From positions 1 through 7,419 of the forward strand of contig JALWEC010000436.1 in assembly GCA_027036655.1 (NCBI GenBank): a stretch of DNA of 7,419 nucleotides, written 5' to 3'. Each line of letters begins with the position of its first letter. Within the stretch, counting starts at the first letter, position 1. The stretch comes from Melioribacteraceae bacterium (lineage in GTDB: Bacteria; Bacteroidota; Ignavibacteria; Ignavibacteriales; Melioribacteraceae). The notes beneath the pieces were generated by a model, which worked only from the letters and a program-made list of their open reading frames with translations, had not been told where the DNA came from and searched no databases. Made by a program: the position numbers and the translations under genes. Positions 1-6,215 of this stretch are shown here, piece by piece.

Positions 1-797
1 CCTTCGGAGCGTTAACTGGAACAATGGTAGCCACAAGCGGAGACGAAGCGTTTGTAATGTTTTCCATGTTTCCCGCCAAAGCGACAATTTTAACGTTAAT
101 TTTGATAGTTATCGGATTGGTCGTAGCTTTTACAACCGATAAACTATATAAAAATCAGCGCAGTTTGCTCCCCGAAGATTTACATGATTTTGAAATTCAC
201 GGGCATGAAACTCCTAAAGTCCTTGATATTAAAATGATTTTGTCGCAGTTGCGCGGTCTCAGTTTTGAAAGGGCTTTGCTGCTTTTTTTGTTGATTGGTT
301 TTCTTCTTTTGATTCTTTCCGGCTCTCTCGGCGGTTTTGACAAGGAGTGGATTAAAGATACTTTTATTGCTGGAACCGCAGTCTCAATACTTATTGTTTC
401 CGTTGTAAGCGATCATTTTCTTGAAGAACATCTTTGGAAGCACGTTATAAAAAAACATCTTGTCAGAATTTTTGCGTGGACGTTCGGAGCGCTTTTTGTA
501 GTCGGACTTTTGAATGTTTACTTTGACGTCAACGCTTGGGTGCAATCTAATATGATTTACGTTTTATTTATTGCCGCTCTAATTGGCTTGATTCCCGAAT
601 CGGGTCCCCACCTTGTGTTTGTTACGCTCTTTGCATCGGGAGTCGTTCCGTTTCCCATTTTACTTACAAGCTCGATAGTTCAGGACGGACACGGGACATT
701 GCCGCTTCTCGCCGTTACGAGAAAAGGCTGGCTTATTCTCAAGTTGATTAACTTTGCGTGGGGATTGGCAATAGGCGGAATTTTATTACTTACTTGA
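1..797 (+). CDS. ArsP_2-type 10TM putative manganese/heavy-metal exporter, C-terminal part (5' end outside window)
   Basis: The reading frame is open from base 3, where it reads FGALTGT before the first visible Met at 24. That Met is therefore internal and the gene begins left of the window. About 264 residues are visible. I recognise the ArsP_2 / putative manganese transporter family: an inner-membrane protein thought to export divalent metal or metalloid, whose substrate is poorly established. Numbering from the Met at 24, hydrophobic segments lie near residues 17-36, 83-103, 112-130, 147-166, 177-215 and 234-256. Hallmarks are ATSGDEAF at 3-10, GLIPESGPH at 188-196 and QDGHG at 220-224; these look like pseudo-repeated loops of the two halves. 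A His/acid-rich stretch (H131, E134, E135, H136, H140, H145) and the loop H54..H59, H61 could bind metal (inference). It ends in TGA, which overlaps the Shine-Dalgarno sequence of the next gene, so the two are probably co-transcribed. I am sure of a membrane transporter and fairly sure of the family. Confidence 0.8.
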   Translation, partial: FGALTGTMVATSGDEAFVMFSMFPAKATILTLILIVIGLVVAFTTDKLYKNQRSLLPEDLHDFEIHGHETPKVLDIKMILSQLRGLSFERALLLFLLIGFLLLILSGSLGGFDKEWIKDTFIAGTAVSILIVSVVSDHFLEEHLWKHVIKKHLVRIFAWTFGALFVVGLLNVYFDVNAWVQSNMIYVLFIAALIGLIPESGPHLVFVTLFASGVVPFPILLTSSIVQDGHGTLPLLAVTRKGWLILKLINFAWGLAIGGILLLT

Positions 798-804
798 GGC
801 GATT

Positions 805-1170
805 ATGAGAAAGAGAAATACTCTGGATACTTCGGAAGCAAATTTTGTTTATACCCGGATTTTATTGATGATCAACCGTAACGAAAGGATGAAAAATCTC
901 CCTATCCCGGTTAAGAACAAACTGATTGATGCGGCGGGGCTGCAGGCGATTCGTAAAGCGAATAAAAATCCGGAGGACGTTGAATCGATTTATTTTGAAT
1001 ACACTTCCTACAAGCTTTCCGATGAAGAAAGGGAAAAATCTCTGCGGGAAAATCTTTATGAGAAAATCAACAAGCCGCATGGATATACGGATTTCTTGAG
1101 AGACAAATATTCCGGTATAATTGAAAAATCACTCGAAGAGGAATTTGAGAAATTAGACTCGAATTTTTAA
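805..1170 (+). CDS. Hypothetical 121-aa charged protein downstream of the transporter
   Basis: I do not recognise this protein. The ATG at 805 is preceded by GAGG at 796-799, a good Shine-Dalgarno sequence that overlaps the TGA stop of the transporter gene. This supports the start and suggests translational coupling. The product is soluble and charged, with no signal peptide, membrane segment or cysteine. It looks mostly helical. The N-terminal part (residues about 14-60) contains a basic helix and the AGLQAIRKANKNPED segment. The C-terminal half is rich in Glu and Lys, including a DEEREKSLRENLYEKI stretch, and ends in an acidic tail. Its position as the last gene of a metal-exporter operon makes an accessory or regulatory role possible, but nothing in the sequence shows one. 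No zinc-finger, helix-turn-helix or enzyme motif is evident. The gap to the convergent Sel1 gene is only 52 nt, and I see no convincing terminator in it. Confidence 0.75.
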   Translation: MRKRNTLDTSEANFVYTRILLMINRNERMKNLPIPVKNKLIDAAGLQAIRKANKNPEDVESIYFEYTSYKLSDEEREKSLRENLYEKINKPHGYTDFLRDKYSGIIEKSLEEEFEKLDSNF

Positions 1171-1222
1171 GATTACAATCCGACTCTTTTACGAAATGTA
1201 GATTAGCGAGAGCGCGTATGTA

Positions 1223-2800
1223 CTACAATTCGCTTTCATAAATTTGAAATTCCGGTCTGTCTTTCGGACGAATTTTATCATACATGCTTTTTAGTGAAAA
1301 ATATGCGGACTGGCTGCCGCGCTGAGCCGCCATACGATAGAATTCCGCCGCTTTTGCTTTATCCATTTTAACTCCGATTCCCTGCTCGTAGCAAAGACCG
1401 AGCAACGCTTGAGCCATAACCGAGCCTTTGTTGGCGAACGTTTTTAAGCGTTTTACCGATTTATGTTTTTCCTTTTGAGAAATTGCGGGATTTGTCAACC
1501 GGCTGAAATTTATCTTAATCTCGGCTTCCGCGCTTCCGAGTTCAGCCGCTTTCCTCCAATACTGATACGCTTTTGCCGTATCTTTGGATACTTGCGAACC
1601 GGCAAAATATGCGTTTCCTAATTCCACCATTGAAGGAATATGATTCAGTTTTGCCGCCTTTTCCAAAATCTTAAACGCTTGCTCCTTTGTGATTTGAAAG
1701 TTAAATCCGAGAGCCGCCATTCCCGCCCATACATACATGGCTTCCGGTTTTTTTTTATCAATCTCATTCTTCAATTTGTCAAAAAATTTCTGAGAATTTG
1801 CCTTAGAGTAAAGAAGCCCTCCCGCCCGCAAAGCGCCTAATTTGTAAGCGTGCAGATATTCCGAATACGCCTTTACCGTGTCTTTCGGGAAGAACGCTCC
1901 CAATTCATACGCTTTGCCGAGAAGCATCATCGCTTCGGGGCTTCCGGAATGCGCCGCTTGTTTAATCAGCTTAATTCCTCTTAAAGTGTCAATCTCGGAT
2001 TTGAGACTATCTTTGCCGTCGGATAATATTAAACCGAGTTTGACTTTTAATTCTGTAGAGTCGTTCTTAATGTATGTCTTAAAGTTTTCGACGCTGTTTG
2101 ATTTGAACGTTGAATCTTCTTTGAAATCGAATGTTTCCAGCTTATACTCGCTTTGAACAAGATTTTCGTCGGCAAGGACGTATTCGCTTTTGCTCGATTT
2201 TTTGGTAGTATCAATCTTATCTTCCGAAGCGTTTTTATCAAAATCGATATTCATTTTGCGGAGTTCTTTCAGAGTTTTGAGCGCAGGCTTGTAGTTTTGT
2301 TCCGCCGCCAATTTAACCCATTTGTAGGTTTCGGTTAAATTTCTGTTAACTATCAATGATGAAGAATGGAGTACTCCGAAAACATATTCGGCTTCCGGCA
2401 TCCCGAGTTTTGCCGCGCATTTGAAAAAATCGTATGCGTTAAAGGGATTCCACTCAACTCCGATTCCGTAATTGTAAAGTAGTCCCATATTAAAACAAGC
2501 CGGCGGCAGTTTGGTCGAAGCGGCTTTGTTTATCCAATAAACGGCTTTAGCGGTATCCGCGGGGAAACCTTGTCCGAGAAGATATTCCAGTCCCAGAGCA
2601 TGCTCGGCAAGGGGATTGCCTTTCTTTGCTTCATCCATTAAAAAGTAGCTGGAAATTAAAGGATAACTCGGGTAGCGAAGTCTGTTCAGCTTGTACAAAT
2701 TATTGGGGACGTTCTTTTTGAACGCTTGGCTTTTTGTGGAATCCTGGCTAAAAGAGATGCTTCCGGCAATAAGTATGAGGATTAAAATTTTTCTAAAAAT
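1223..2800 (-). CDS. Secreted Sel1-repeat (TPR-like) protein, apparent ATT start
   Basis: This is an alpha/alpha-solenoid of Sel1-like repeats, a family that usually scaffolds protein-protein contacts; the partner is unknown. The only conventional in-frame start is TTG at 2698 (491 aa), but the frame stays open to the TAA at 2822-2824. The extra residues form a classic signal peptide: FRK, then the hydrophobic core ILILILIAGSI, then SFSQ with a likely cut after SFS. No cysteine follows, so it is not a lipoprotein. GGAG at 2809-2806 sits 5 nt before an ATT at 2800-2798, which I take as the start (525 aa). No ATG exists on this strand between 2699 and the repeat element upstream. With this numbering, Sel1 repeats occupy about 64-172 and about 255-505, with motifs such as GNPLAEHALGLEYL and LGLCYEQGIGV. 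They are separated by a repeat-free, Lys/Asp/Ser-rich linker at about 180-250. The product is probably periplasmic or surface-exposed. A single ATG-to-ATT change or a sequence error would also explain the start. Confidence 0.78.
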   Translation of the reverse strand: MFRKILILILIAGSISFSQDSTKSQAFKKNVPNNLYKLNRLRYPSYPLISSYFLMDEAKKGNPLAEHALGLEYLLGQGFPADTAKAVYWINKAASTKLPPACFNMGLLYNYGIGVEWNPFNAYDFFKCAAKLGMPEAEYVFGVLHSSSLIVNRNLTETYKWVKLAAEQNYKPALKTLKELRKMNIDFDKNASEDKIDTTKKSSKSEYVLADENLVQSEYKLETFDFKEDSTFKSNSVENFKTYIKNDSTELKVKLGLILSDGKDSLKSEIDTLRGIKLIKQAAHSGSPEAMMLLGKAYELGAFFPKDTVKAYSEYLHAYKLGALRAGGLLYSKANSQKFFDKLKNEIDKKKPEAMYVWAGMAALGFNFQITKEQAFKILEKAAKLNHIPSMVELGNAYFAGSQVSKDTAKAYQYWRKAAELGSAEAEIKINFSRLTNPAISQKEKHKSVKRLKTFANKGSVMAQALLGLCYEQGIGVKMDKAKAAEFYRMAAQRGSQSAYFSLKSMYDKIRPKDRPEFQIYESEL

Positions 2801-2805
2801 AATAA

Positions 2806-2809
2806 CTCC
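2806..2809 (-). promoter_or_regulatory. Shine-Dalgarno site that places the Sel1-repeat start at ATT 2800
   Basis: Read on the minus strand the sequence is CGGAG-TTATT-ATT-TTT-AGA. GGAG is 5 nt from the ATT at 2800-2798, normal initiation spacing, and 2 nt from the ATT at 2803-2801, too close. The TTG at 2698 has no comparable purine-rich site before it. This favours initiation at ATT, directly ahead of the signal peptide. Confidence 0.55.
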
Positions 2810-2834
2810 GAAAAAGACTTGTTAAATATTATTA

Positions 2835-3024
2835 GAGACCTTTGCATAACCTAAATTTGTCATATTGAGTTCGCCACAGCGAAGGTGTAAGCCGTCCGAA
2901 ATATCTCTAAATTCGGTATAATTACCGGTTTTGAGATTCTTCATTCCGCCCCCAACCCAAAAACGGTCCGGGCAAGATTCGCTCCATTCAGAATGACATA
3001 TAAAGTAAGTTATGCAAAGCACTC
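2835..3024. mobile_element. MITE-like non-autonomous element, copy 1 (190 bp, TA-flanked)
   Basis: The left end GAGACCTTTGCATAAC and the reverse complement of the right end, GAGTGCTTTGCATAAC, match at 14 of 16 bases. Similarity continues inward for about 20 more bases to GTCATATTGA / GTCATTCTGA. Both ends are flanked by TA (2833-2834 and 3025-3026), as expected for elements that duplicate a TA target. There is no room for a transposase, so it is non-autonomous. A second copy with the same left arm lies at 3605-3767. The interior has a nested hairpin at 2903-2937: ATCTC, then CGGTA-TAAT-TACCG, then GAGAT. The central part from 2942 to 2985 is unique to this copy. TA duplication suggests an IS630/Tc1-mariner-type or similar transposase acting in trans (inference). 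The element ends 34 bp upstream of the Sel1-repeat ATT start. Confidence 0.72.
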
Positions 3025-3083
3025 TATTAAATAAACTTAAAAATTTAAATTTTGTTCCCTAATAATAACTCAAAGATTTAAAA

Positions 3084-3113
3084 TAAAAAAAGCCCGACTG
3101 AAAAGCCGGGCTT
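3084..3113 (-). terminator. Intrinsic terminator of the cold-shock gene
   Basis: On the minus strand, AAGCCCG (3113-3107) pairs with CGGGCTT (3096-3090). The stem extends past a G/T mismatch by CT/AG around a four-base loop, and is followed by a T-rich run (TTTTTTATTTT). It starts about 20 nt after the TAA of the cold-shock gene and points away from it. This is a textbook rho-independent terminator. Confidence 0.9.
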
Positions 3114-3134
3114 GGTAAATATCAAAAGTTTATA

Positions 3135-3335
3135 TTATATCTTTGATACGTTCGTTGCTTGAAGTCCTTTCGGTCCGTTGCCGATTTCGAACTGAACTCT
3201 GTCGCCTTCGTCCAAAGATTTGTAACCGTCACTCTGAATTGATTTGTAGTGGACAAATACGTCCTCGCCATCTTCTCTTGTGATAAATCCGTAACCTTTA
3301 GTGCCGTTGAACCATTTTACTGTTCCTGTTTCCAT
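3135..3335 (-). CDS. CspA-family cold-shock protein
   Basis: This 66-aa single-domain OB-fold protein binds single-stranded RNA and DNA. Family members act as RNA chaperones that keep mRNA unstructured, especially in the cold. The two nucleic-acid-binding motifs are present: RNP1 as KGYGFI at residues 13-18 and RNP2 as DVFVHY at 25-30, after the typical TVKWFN start (5-10). The C-terminal end [13 protein letters not shown] is also standard, and the length is normal for the family. The ATG at 3335 is preceded by AGAAGGA (3350-3344) with 8 nt spacing. The gene is monocistronic, with its own terminator at 3113-3084. It lies between two copies of a MITE-like repeat. Whether it is cold-induced or constitutive cannot be told; many paralogues in this family are not cold-inducible. 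The long AT-rich upstream region could provide the extended leader typical of regulated csp genes (inference). Confidence 0.95.
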   Translation of the reverse strand: METGTVKWFNGTKGYGFITREDGEDVFVHYKSIQSDGYKSLDEGDRVQFEIGNGPKGLQATNVSKI

Positions 3336-3537
3336 TGAAGTATTCCTTCTGTTATATTATTTGCTTACGTACTGATGTTCTTGCTCGTTGGAAATAAATC
3401 GGGGTAAATAAATAATATTTGGTGCGATTCATTCGGATGTTAATTTCAGAGAATTGAAACAAAACAACTTATAAAGCTAAAAAAACAATGTACATTAATT
3501 GATTACATAAGTTACTATAATTAATCAGAATAACCTA

Positions 3538-3569
3538 ATTATATTTTTTAATCCGTAAATAAAACTCAA
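3538..3569 (-). promoter_or_regulatory. Weak candidate promoter for the cold-shock gene
   Basis: On the minus strand there is a perfect TATAAT at 3543-3538. The nearest -35-like hexamer is TTGAGT at 3569-3564, but the spacer is 20 nt, longer than the usual 16-18. If used, transcription would start near 3530 and give a leader of roughly 195 nt, in the size range of known csp leaders. TATAAT by itself is common in AT-rich DNA. Confidence 0.2.
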
Positions 3570-3604
3570 TAGTTATACGAGAAATTCTTGGAAACAAGAT
3601 ATTA

Positions 3605-3767
3605 GAAACCTTTGCAAAACCTAAATTTGTCATATTGAGTTCGCCAAGGCGGAGTGTAAGCCGCCCGAAATATCTATAGATTCGGTATAATTACCGGTTT
3701 TGAGATTCTTCTCCCTGACTTTGTCATGATTCAGAATGACATATAAAGTAAGTTATACAAAGCCGTC
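3605..3767. mobile_element. MITE-like non-autonomous element, copy 2 (163 bp, TA-flanked)
   Basis: This is the same family and orientation as the copy at 2835-3024. The left arm is nearly identical across about 105 bp, and the right 39 bp (3729-3767) match closely. The centre (3711-3728, 18 bp) replaces the 44-bp centre of copy 1, which accounts for nearly all the length difference. The ends GAAACCTTTGCAAAAC and, reversed, GACGGCTTTGTATAAC match at only 11 of 16 bases, so this copy looks more decayed. TA flanks both ends (3603-3604 and 3768-3769). The CGGTA-TAAT-TACCG hairpin is conserved at 3683-3696. There is no transposase. The element ends about 40 bp upstream of the likely pckA -35 box. 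Confidence 0.68.
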
Positions 3768-3807
3768 TATTATTAAATTTTTACATGCGCAAAATTAAGT
3801 TTTCTCT

Positions 3808-3835
3808 TTGTTAGATTATTTCTCATTCTTATATT
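3808..3835 (+). promoter_or_regulatory. Likely pckA promoter
   Basis: TTGTTA (3808-3813) and TATATT (3830-3835) are separated by 16 nt and match sigma-70 boxes at 4 and 5 of 6 positions. The same stretch also nearly fits the Bacteroidota pattern: TTTG at 3807-3810, then 19 nt, then TATATTGA, close to TAnnTTTG. Either reading puts the transcript start near 3842, with a leader of about 20 nt before the ATG. Confidence 0.4.
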
Positions 3836-3862
3836 GAAGAATCATTAATCAAAGGAGTATCA

Positions 3863-5458
3863 ATGAAATCAAAAGAACAAGTAATTAATGAATTAAGAGA
3901 AATCGGTTTAATTAACATTGAGGACATTCATCTTAATTACAAGGTACCTGCTCTTTATGAAAATGCAATCAGTCGTAACGAAGGCGTTATCTCAGCCGAC
4001 GGTCCGCTTGTAGTGGAAACCGGTCAGCACACCGGAAGAAGCCCTAATGACAAATTTATAGTTATGGATGAAACGACTAAGGATTTGGTGTGGTGGGGCG
4101 ATGTAAACAGAGATATGAGCGAGGAAAATTTTGAGAAACTTTTTGCTAAAGTAAGAGGATATCTGCAGAGGAAAGAAATTTTCGTGCAGGATGTTTTTGC
4201 GGGAACGGATGACAAATATAAACTCCCCGTTAGAATTATTACGAAATACGCATGGCAAAGTTTGTTTGCGCACAACTTATTTGTTGTGCCAACAGATGAA
4301 GAAAGGATGCAGCATCATCCTGAATTTACGGTTATCGCGGTTCCTTCTTTCCATGCGGATCCGGATGAAGATAACACAAATTCATCGACGGCGGTTGTAG
4401 TAAACTTTAAGAAAAAGATTGTTTTGATTGCGGGCACTTCCTATGCCGGCGAAATTAAAAAATCAATTTTTACTGTTATGAACTTTTTCCTTCCTCAAAA
4501 GAATGTAATGCCGATGCACTGTTCGGCAAACATTGGAGAAAAAGGGGATGTGGCTGTTTTGTTCGGTTTGTCAGGAACAGGGAAGACTACTCTTTCGGCA
4601 GATCCGAAGAGAAGATTAATCGGAGACGACGAACACGGCTGGAGCGATTCCGGCGTATTCAATTTTGAAGGAGGTTGTTACGCAAAAGTAATTCGCTTAT
4701 CGCCTGAAGCGGAACCTGAGATTTTTGCAACTACCAGAAAATTCGGAACGGTATTGGAGAATGTTGTGCTTGACCCATGGACGCGCGAAGCAGATTTAAA
4801 CAGTTCCGAGCTTACCGAAAACACGCGCGCCGCTTATCCGCTTGAGTTTATTGATAATATTGAACCTTCGGGAAAAGGCGGACATGCAAAGAATGTTGTA
4901 ATGCTTACGGCAGATGCTTTCGGCGTTTTGCCTCCGATTTCCAGACTTACTCCCGAACAGGCGATGTATCATTTTATTTCCGGATACACAGCTAAGGTTG
5001 CGGGAACGGAGAAAGGAATAACGGAACCTGTCGCAACATTCAGCGCTTGCTTCGGCGCGCCTTTTATGCCGATGCATCCTTCGGTTTACGCCAATTTATT
5101 GGGCGATAAAATAAAAGAGCACGACGCCAAATGCTGGCTTATCAATACCGGCTGGAGCGGCGGTCCTTACGGCGTAGGCGAGAGAATGAAAATTAAATAT
5201 ACGCGCGCAATGCTGAACGAAGCTTTAGCGGGAAATCTTGACGATGTAGATACGGTTGAAGATCCGATTTTCGGACTAAATATTCCCGTCGCCGTTGACG
5301 GCGTCCCGACGGAGATTCTGAATCCCCGAAACACTTGGAAGGATAAGGAAGCTTACGATGAAACGGCTAAAAAGTTAGCGAGAATGTTTATCGATAATTT
5401 TAAAACGTTTGAAGAAGGAACGCCTGAAAATATTTTAAAGGCGGCTCCGAAGGCGTAA
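3863..5458 (+). CDS. pckA: Phosphoenolpyruvate carboxykinase (ATP)
   Basis: This cytosolic enzyme converts oxaloacetate and ATP to phosphoenolpyruvate, CO2 and ADP, the entry step of gluconeogenesis. It can run in reverse to fix CO2 during fermentation. At 531 aa it is full length for the ATP-dependent class (E. coli about 540). Visible sites: GRSPNDKF at 58-65, with R59 for oxaloacetate binding; Mn ligands K200 (in GEIKK), H219 (in MHCSAN) and D256; the P-loop GLSGTGKT at 235-242, with K241; kinase-2 motif LIGDDEHGW at 252-260; and R322 before YPLEFIDN, the likely counterpart of the catalytic arginine. These correspond to E. coli R65, K213, H232, D269 and R333. The ATG at 3863 follows AAAGGAG (3851-3857) at 5 nt spacing, a strong site. 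The gene is monocistronic, with a promoter just upstream and an intrinsic terminator at 5482-5517. Nothing looks broken. The GTP-dependent class is excluded by the motif set. Confidence 0.98.
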   Translation: MKSKEQVINELREIGLINIEDIHLNYKVPALYENAISRNEGVISADGPLVVETGQHTGRSPNDKFIVMDETTKDLVWWGDVNRDMSEENFEKLFAKVRGYLQRKEIFVQDVFAGTDDKYKLPVRIITKYAWQSLFAHNLFVVPTDEERMQHHPEFTVIAVPSFHADPDEDNTNSSTAVVVNFKKKIVLIAGTSYAGEIKKSIFTVMNFFLPQKNVMPMHCSANIGEKGDVAVLFGLSGTGKTTLSADPKRRLIGDDEHGWSDSGVFNFEGGCYAKVIRLSPEAEPEIFATTRKFGTVLENVVLDPWTREADLNSSELTENTRAAYPLEFIDNIEPSGKGGHAKNVVMLTADAFGVLPPISRLTPEQAMYHFISGYTAKVAGTEKGITEPVATFSACFGAPFMPMHPSVYANLLGDKIKEHDAKCWLINTGWSGGPYGVGERMKIKYTRAMLNEALAGNLDDVDTVEDPIFGLNIPVAVDGVPTEILNPRNTWKDKEAYDETAKKLARMFIDNFKTFEEGTPENILKAAPKA

Positions 5459-5481
5459 ACCTTTTTCTCTTTTCAAATGAT

Positions 5482-5517
5482 AAAAGCCCTTTGAGCATTG
5501 TGCAAAAGGGCTTTTTT
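5482..5517. terminator. Intrinsic terminator between convergent pckA and lolD, probably bidirectional
   Basis: AAAAGCCCTTT (5482-5492) pairs with AAAGGGCTTTT (5505-5515), an 11-bp perfect stem. An inner GCA/TGC pair (5495-5497 with 5501-5503) closes a 3-nt loop. A run of six T (5512-5517) follows on the plus strand, 24 nt after the pckA stop. On the minus strand the stem is followed by TTTT, and it lies 17 nt past the lolD stop, so it can serve both genes, though more weakly for lolD. Confidence 0.9.
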
Positions 5518-5533
5518 ATATTTGTTAAGTATT

Positions 5534-6214
5534 CTAATTGCTCTCGATTATTTTACCGTCTTTCATTGTAATCACTCTTCCGCCAATTTTTTTAAGCTCA
5601 TTATTGTGAGTAACAATCAGCAAAGTAAGCCCGTATTTTTCGCGAAGGTTTACAAGCAGATTTTCAATTAATTTGCTTGTGTCGGAATCAAGGTTGCCGG
5701 TCGGTTCGTCGGCGAAAAGTATTTTGGGATTATTAGCCAAAGCTCTCGCTATCGCCACGCGCTGCTGCTCGCCGCCCGAAAGCTCCGCCGGTTTGTGAGA
5801 CGCTCGTTCTTCGAGGTTTACTTCTTTCAATAAAACACGAGCGCGTTCAATCGCTTTGGAGAATGATATATTTTGAACGAGCATTGGAAGCGCTACGTTT
5901 TCTTCCGCGGTAAATTCGGGGAGAAGATAATGGAACTGAAAAACAAAACCTATATTTTGATTTCTGAACGCTGAGATTTCCTCGTCGGATTTTTCAAACA
6001 GGTCTTCGTTCATATAATAAACTTTCCCTTTGTCCGGTTCGTCAAGCCCGCTTAAAATATGGAGGAAAGTGCTTTTGCCCGCGCCGGAAGCTCCTACGAC
6101 AACGGTTGTTTCGCTTTCTTCCAGCTCAAGCGTAACTCCGCGGAGAACTTCGATTGTTTTTTCCTCGGTATGATAAGTTTTAAAAATATTTTCGCATCTT
6201 AAAATTGTTGACAT
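5534..6214 (-). CDS. lolD: ABC transporter ATP-binding protein, lipoprotein-release LolD type
   Basis: This is the cytoplasmic ATPase subunit that powers removal of outer-membrane lipoproteins from the inner membrane for hand-over to LolA. All ABC motifs are intact in its 226 aa: Walker [10 protein letters not shown] at 41-49, Q-loop Q93, signature LSGGEQQR at 145-152, Walker B ILFADEPT at 165-172, D-loop GNLD at 173-176 and switch H203. The stretch [16 protein letters not shown] (92-107) is typical of LolD, though MacB and FtsE relatives share the general fold. The ATG at 6214 lies 1 nt after the TAA of the upstream permease gene (6218-6216). The Shine-Dalgarno site, GGGA within the end of that gene, is modest, so translation is probably coupled. 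The adjoining LolC/E-like permease rather than an FtsX or MacB partner supports the Lol assignment. An unspecified export function is the main alternative. Confidence 0.92.
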   Translation of the reverse strand: MSTILRCENIFKTYHTEEKTIEVLRGVTLELEESETTVVVGASGAGKSTFLHILSGLDEPDKGKVYYMNEDLFEKSDEEISAFRNQNIGFVFQFHYLLPEFTAEENVALPMLVQNISFSKAIERARVLLKEVNLEERASHKPAELSGGEQQRVAIARALANNPKILFADEPTGNLDSDTSKLIENLLVNLREKYGLTLLIVTHNNELKKIGGRVITMKDGKIIESN

Positions 6215-6215
6215 T

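Larger units (their letters stand above)
2801..3134. other. Intergenic region between the Sel1-repeat gene and the cold-shock gene
   Basis: These 334 bp hold the short leader of the Sel1-repeat gene (2801-2834), a MITE-like repeat (2835-3024), an AT-rich spacer (3025-3083) and the terminator of the cold-shock gene (3084-3113). A 66-codon open frame on the minus strand through the repeat (2822-3022) is a by-product of the repeat and not a gene. I see no clear sigma-70 promoter for the Sel1-repeat gene. A TAATAT box near 2827-2832 (minus strand) lacks a good -35 partner, so the promoter lies in or beyond the repeat, or is atypical. Confidence 0.6.
3336..3862. other. Divergent intergenic region between the cold-shock gene and pckA
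   Basis: These 527 bp contain no credible gene. From left to right they hold the csp Shine-Dalgarno site (3344-3350), an AT-rich leader and promoter region for csp (about 3351-3600), the second copy of the MITE-like repeat (3605-3767), and the pckA promoter and ribosome-binding site (3808-3857). A short TTTCA/TGAAA inverted repeat (3444-3448 and 3455-3459) lies in what would be the csp leader. Other inverted repeats here are short and AT-only. Confidence 0.65.

Noticed and set aside
862..1080. 72-codon minus-strand open frame opposite the small hypothetical gene
   Set aside because: The plus-strand gene has a strong Shine-Dalgarno site and operon context; the reverse frame has neither.
1205..1233. 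AGCGA...TCGCT inverted repeat between the convergent 121-aa gene and the Sel1-repeat gene as a terminator
   Set aside because: The stem is only 5 bp with a 19-nt loop, and there is no T run on either strand.
1640..2338. Plus-strand open frames and a minus-strand frame at 2047-2241 inside the Sel1-repeat gene
   Set aside because: They overlap the intact Sel1-repeat frame and their composition is that of antisense or frameshifted translation.
1223..2698. Shorter Sel1-repeat gene starting at TTG 2698
   Set aside because: There is no ribosome-binding site before it, and it would discard a clear in-frame signal peptide preceded by a good GGAG.
2822..3022. 66-codon open frame on the minus strand, beginning MLCITYFICHSEWSES
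   Set aside because: It coincides with the MITE-like repeat almost end to end. The HSEWSE string is what one gets by translating this type of repeat (GTCATTCTGAATGGAGCG). It has no Shine-Dalgarno support and copy 2 does not preserve it.
2833..3769. The two repeat copies as a CRISPR array or as ends of a composite transposon carrying the cold-shock gene
   Set aside because: Only two long, imperfect copies with different centres and an ordinary gene between them rules out CRISPR. The elements are unequal in age, each has its own TA flanks, and no transposase is present, so independent insertions are simpler.
3992..5077. Several minus-strand open frames of 80-93 codons across pckA, and a plus-strand one at 4191-4400
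   Set aside because: They are shadows of the strongly conserved pckA frame, with no ribosome-binding sites and no recognisable protein character.
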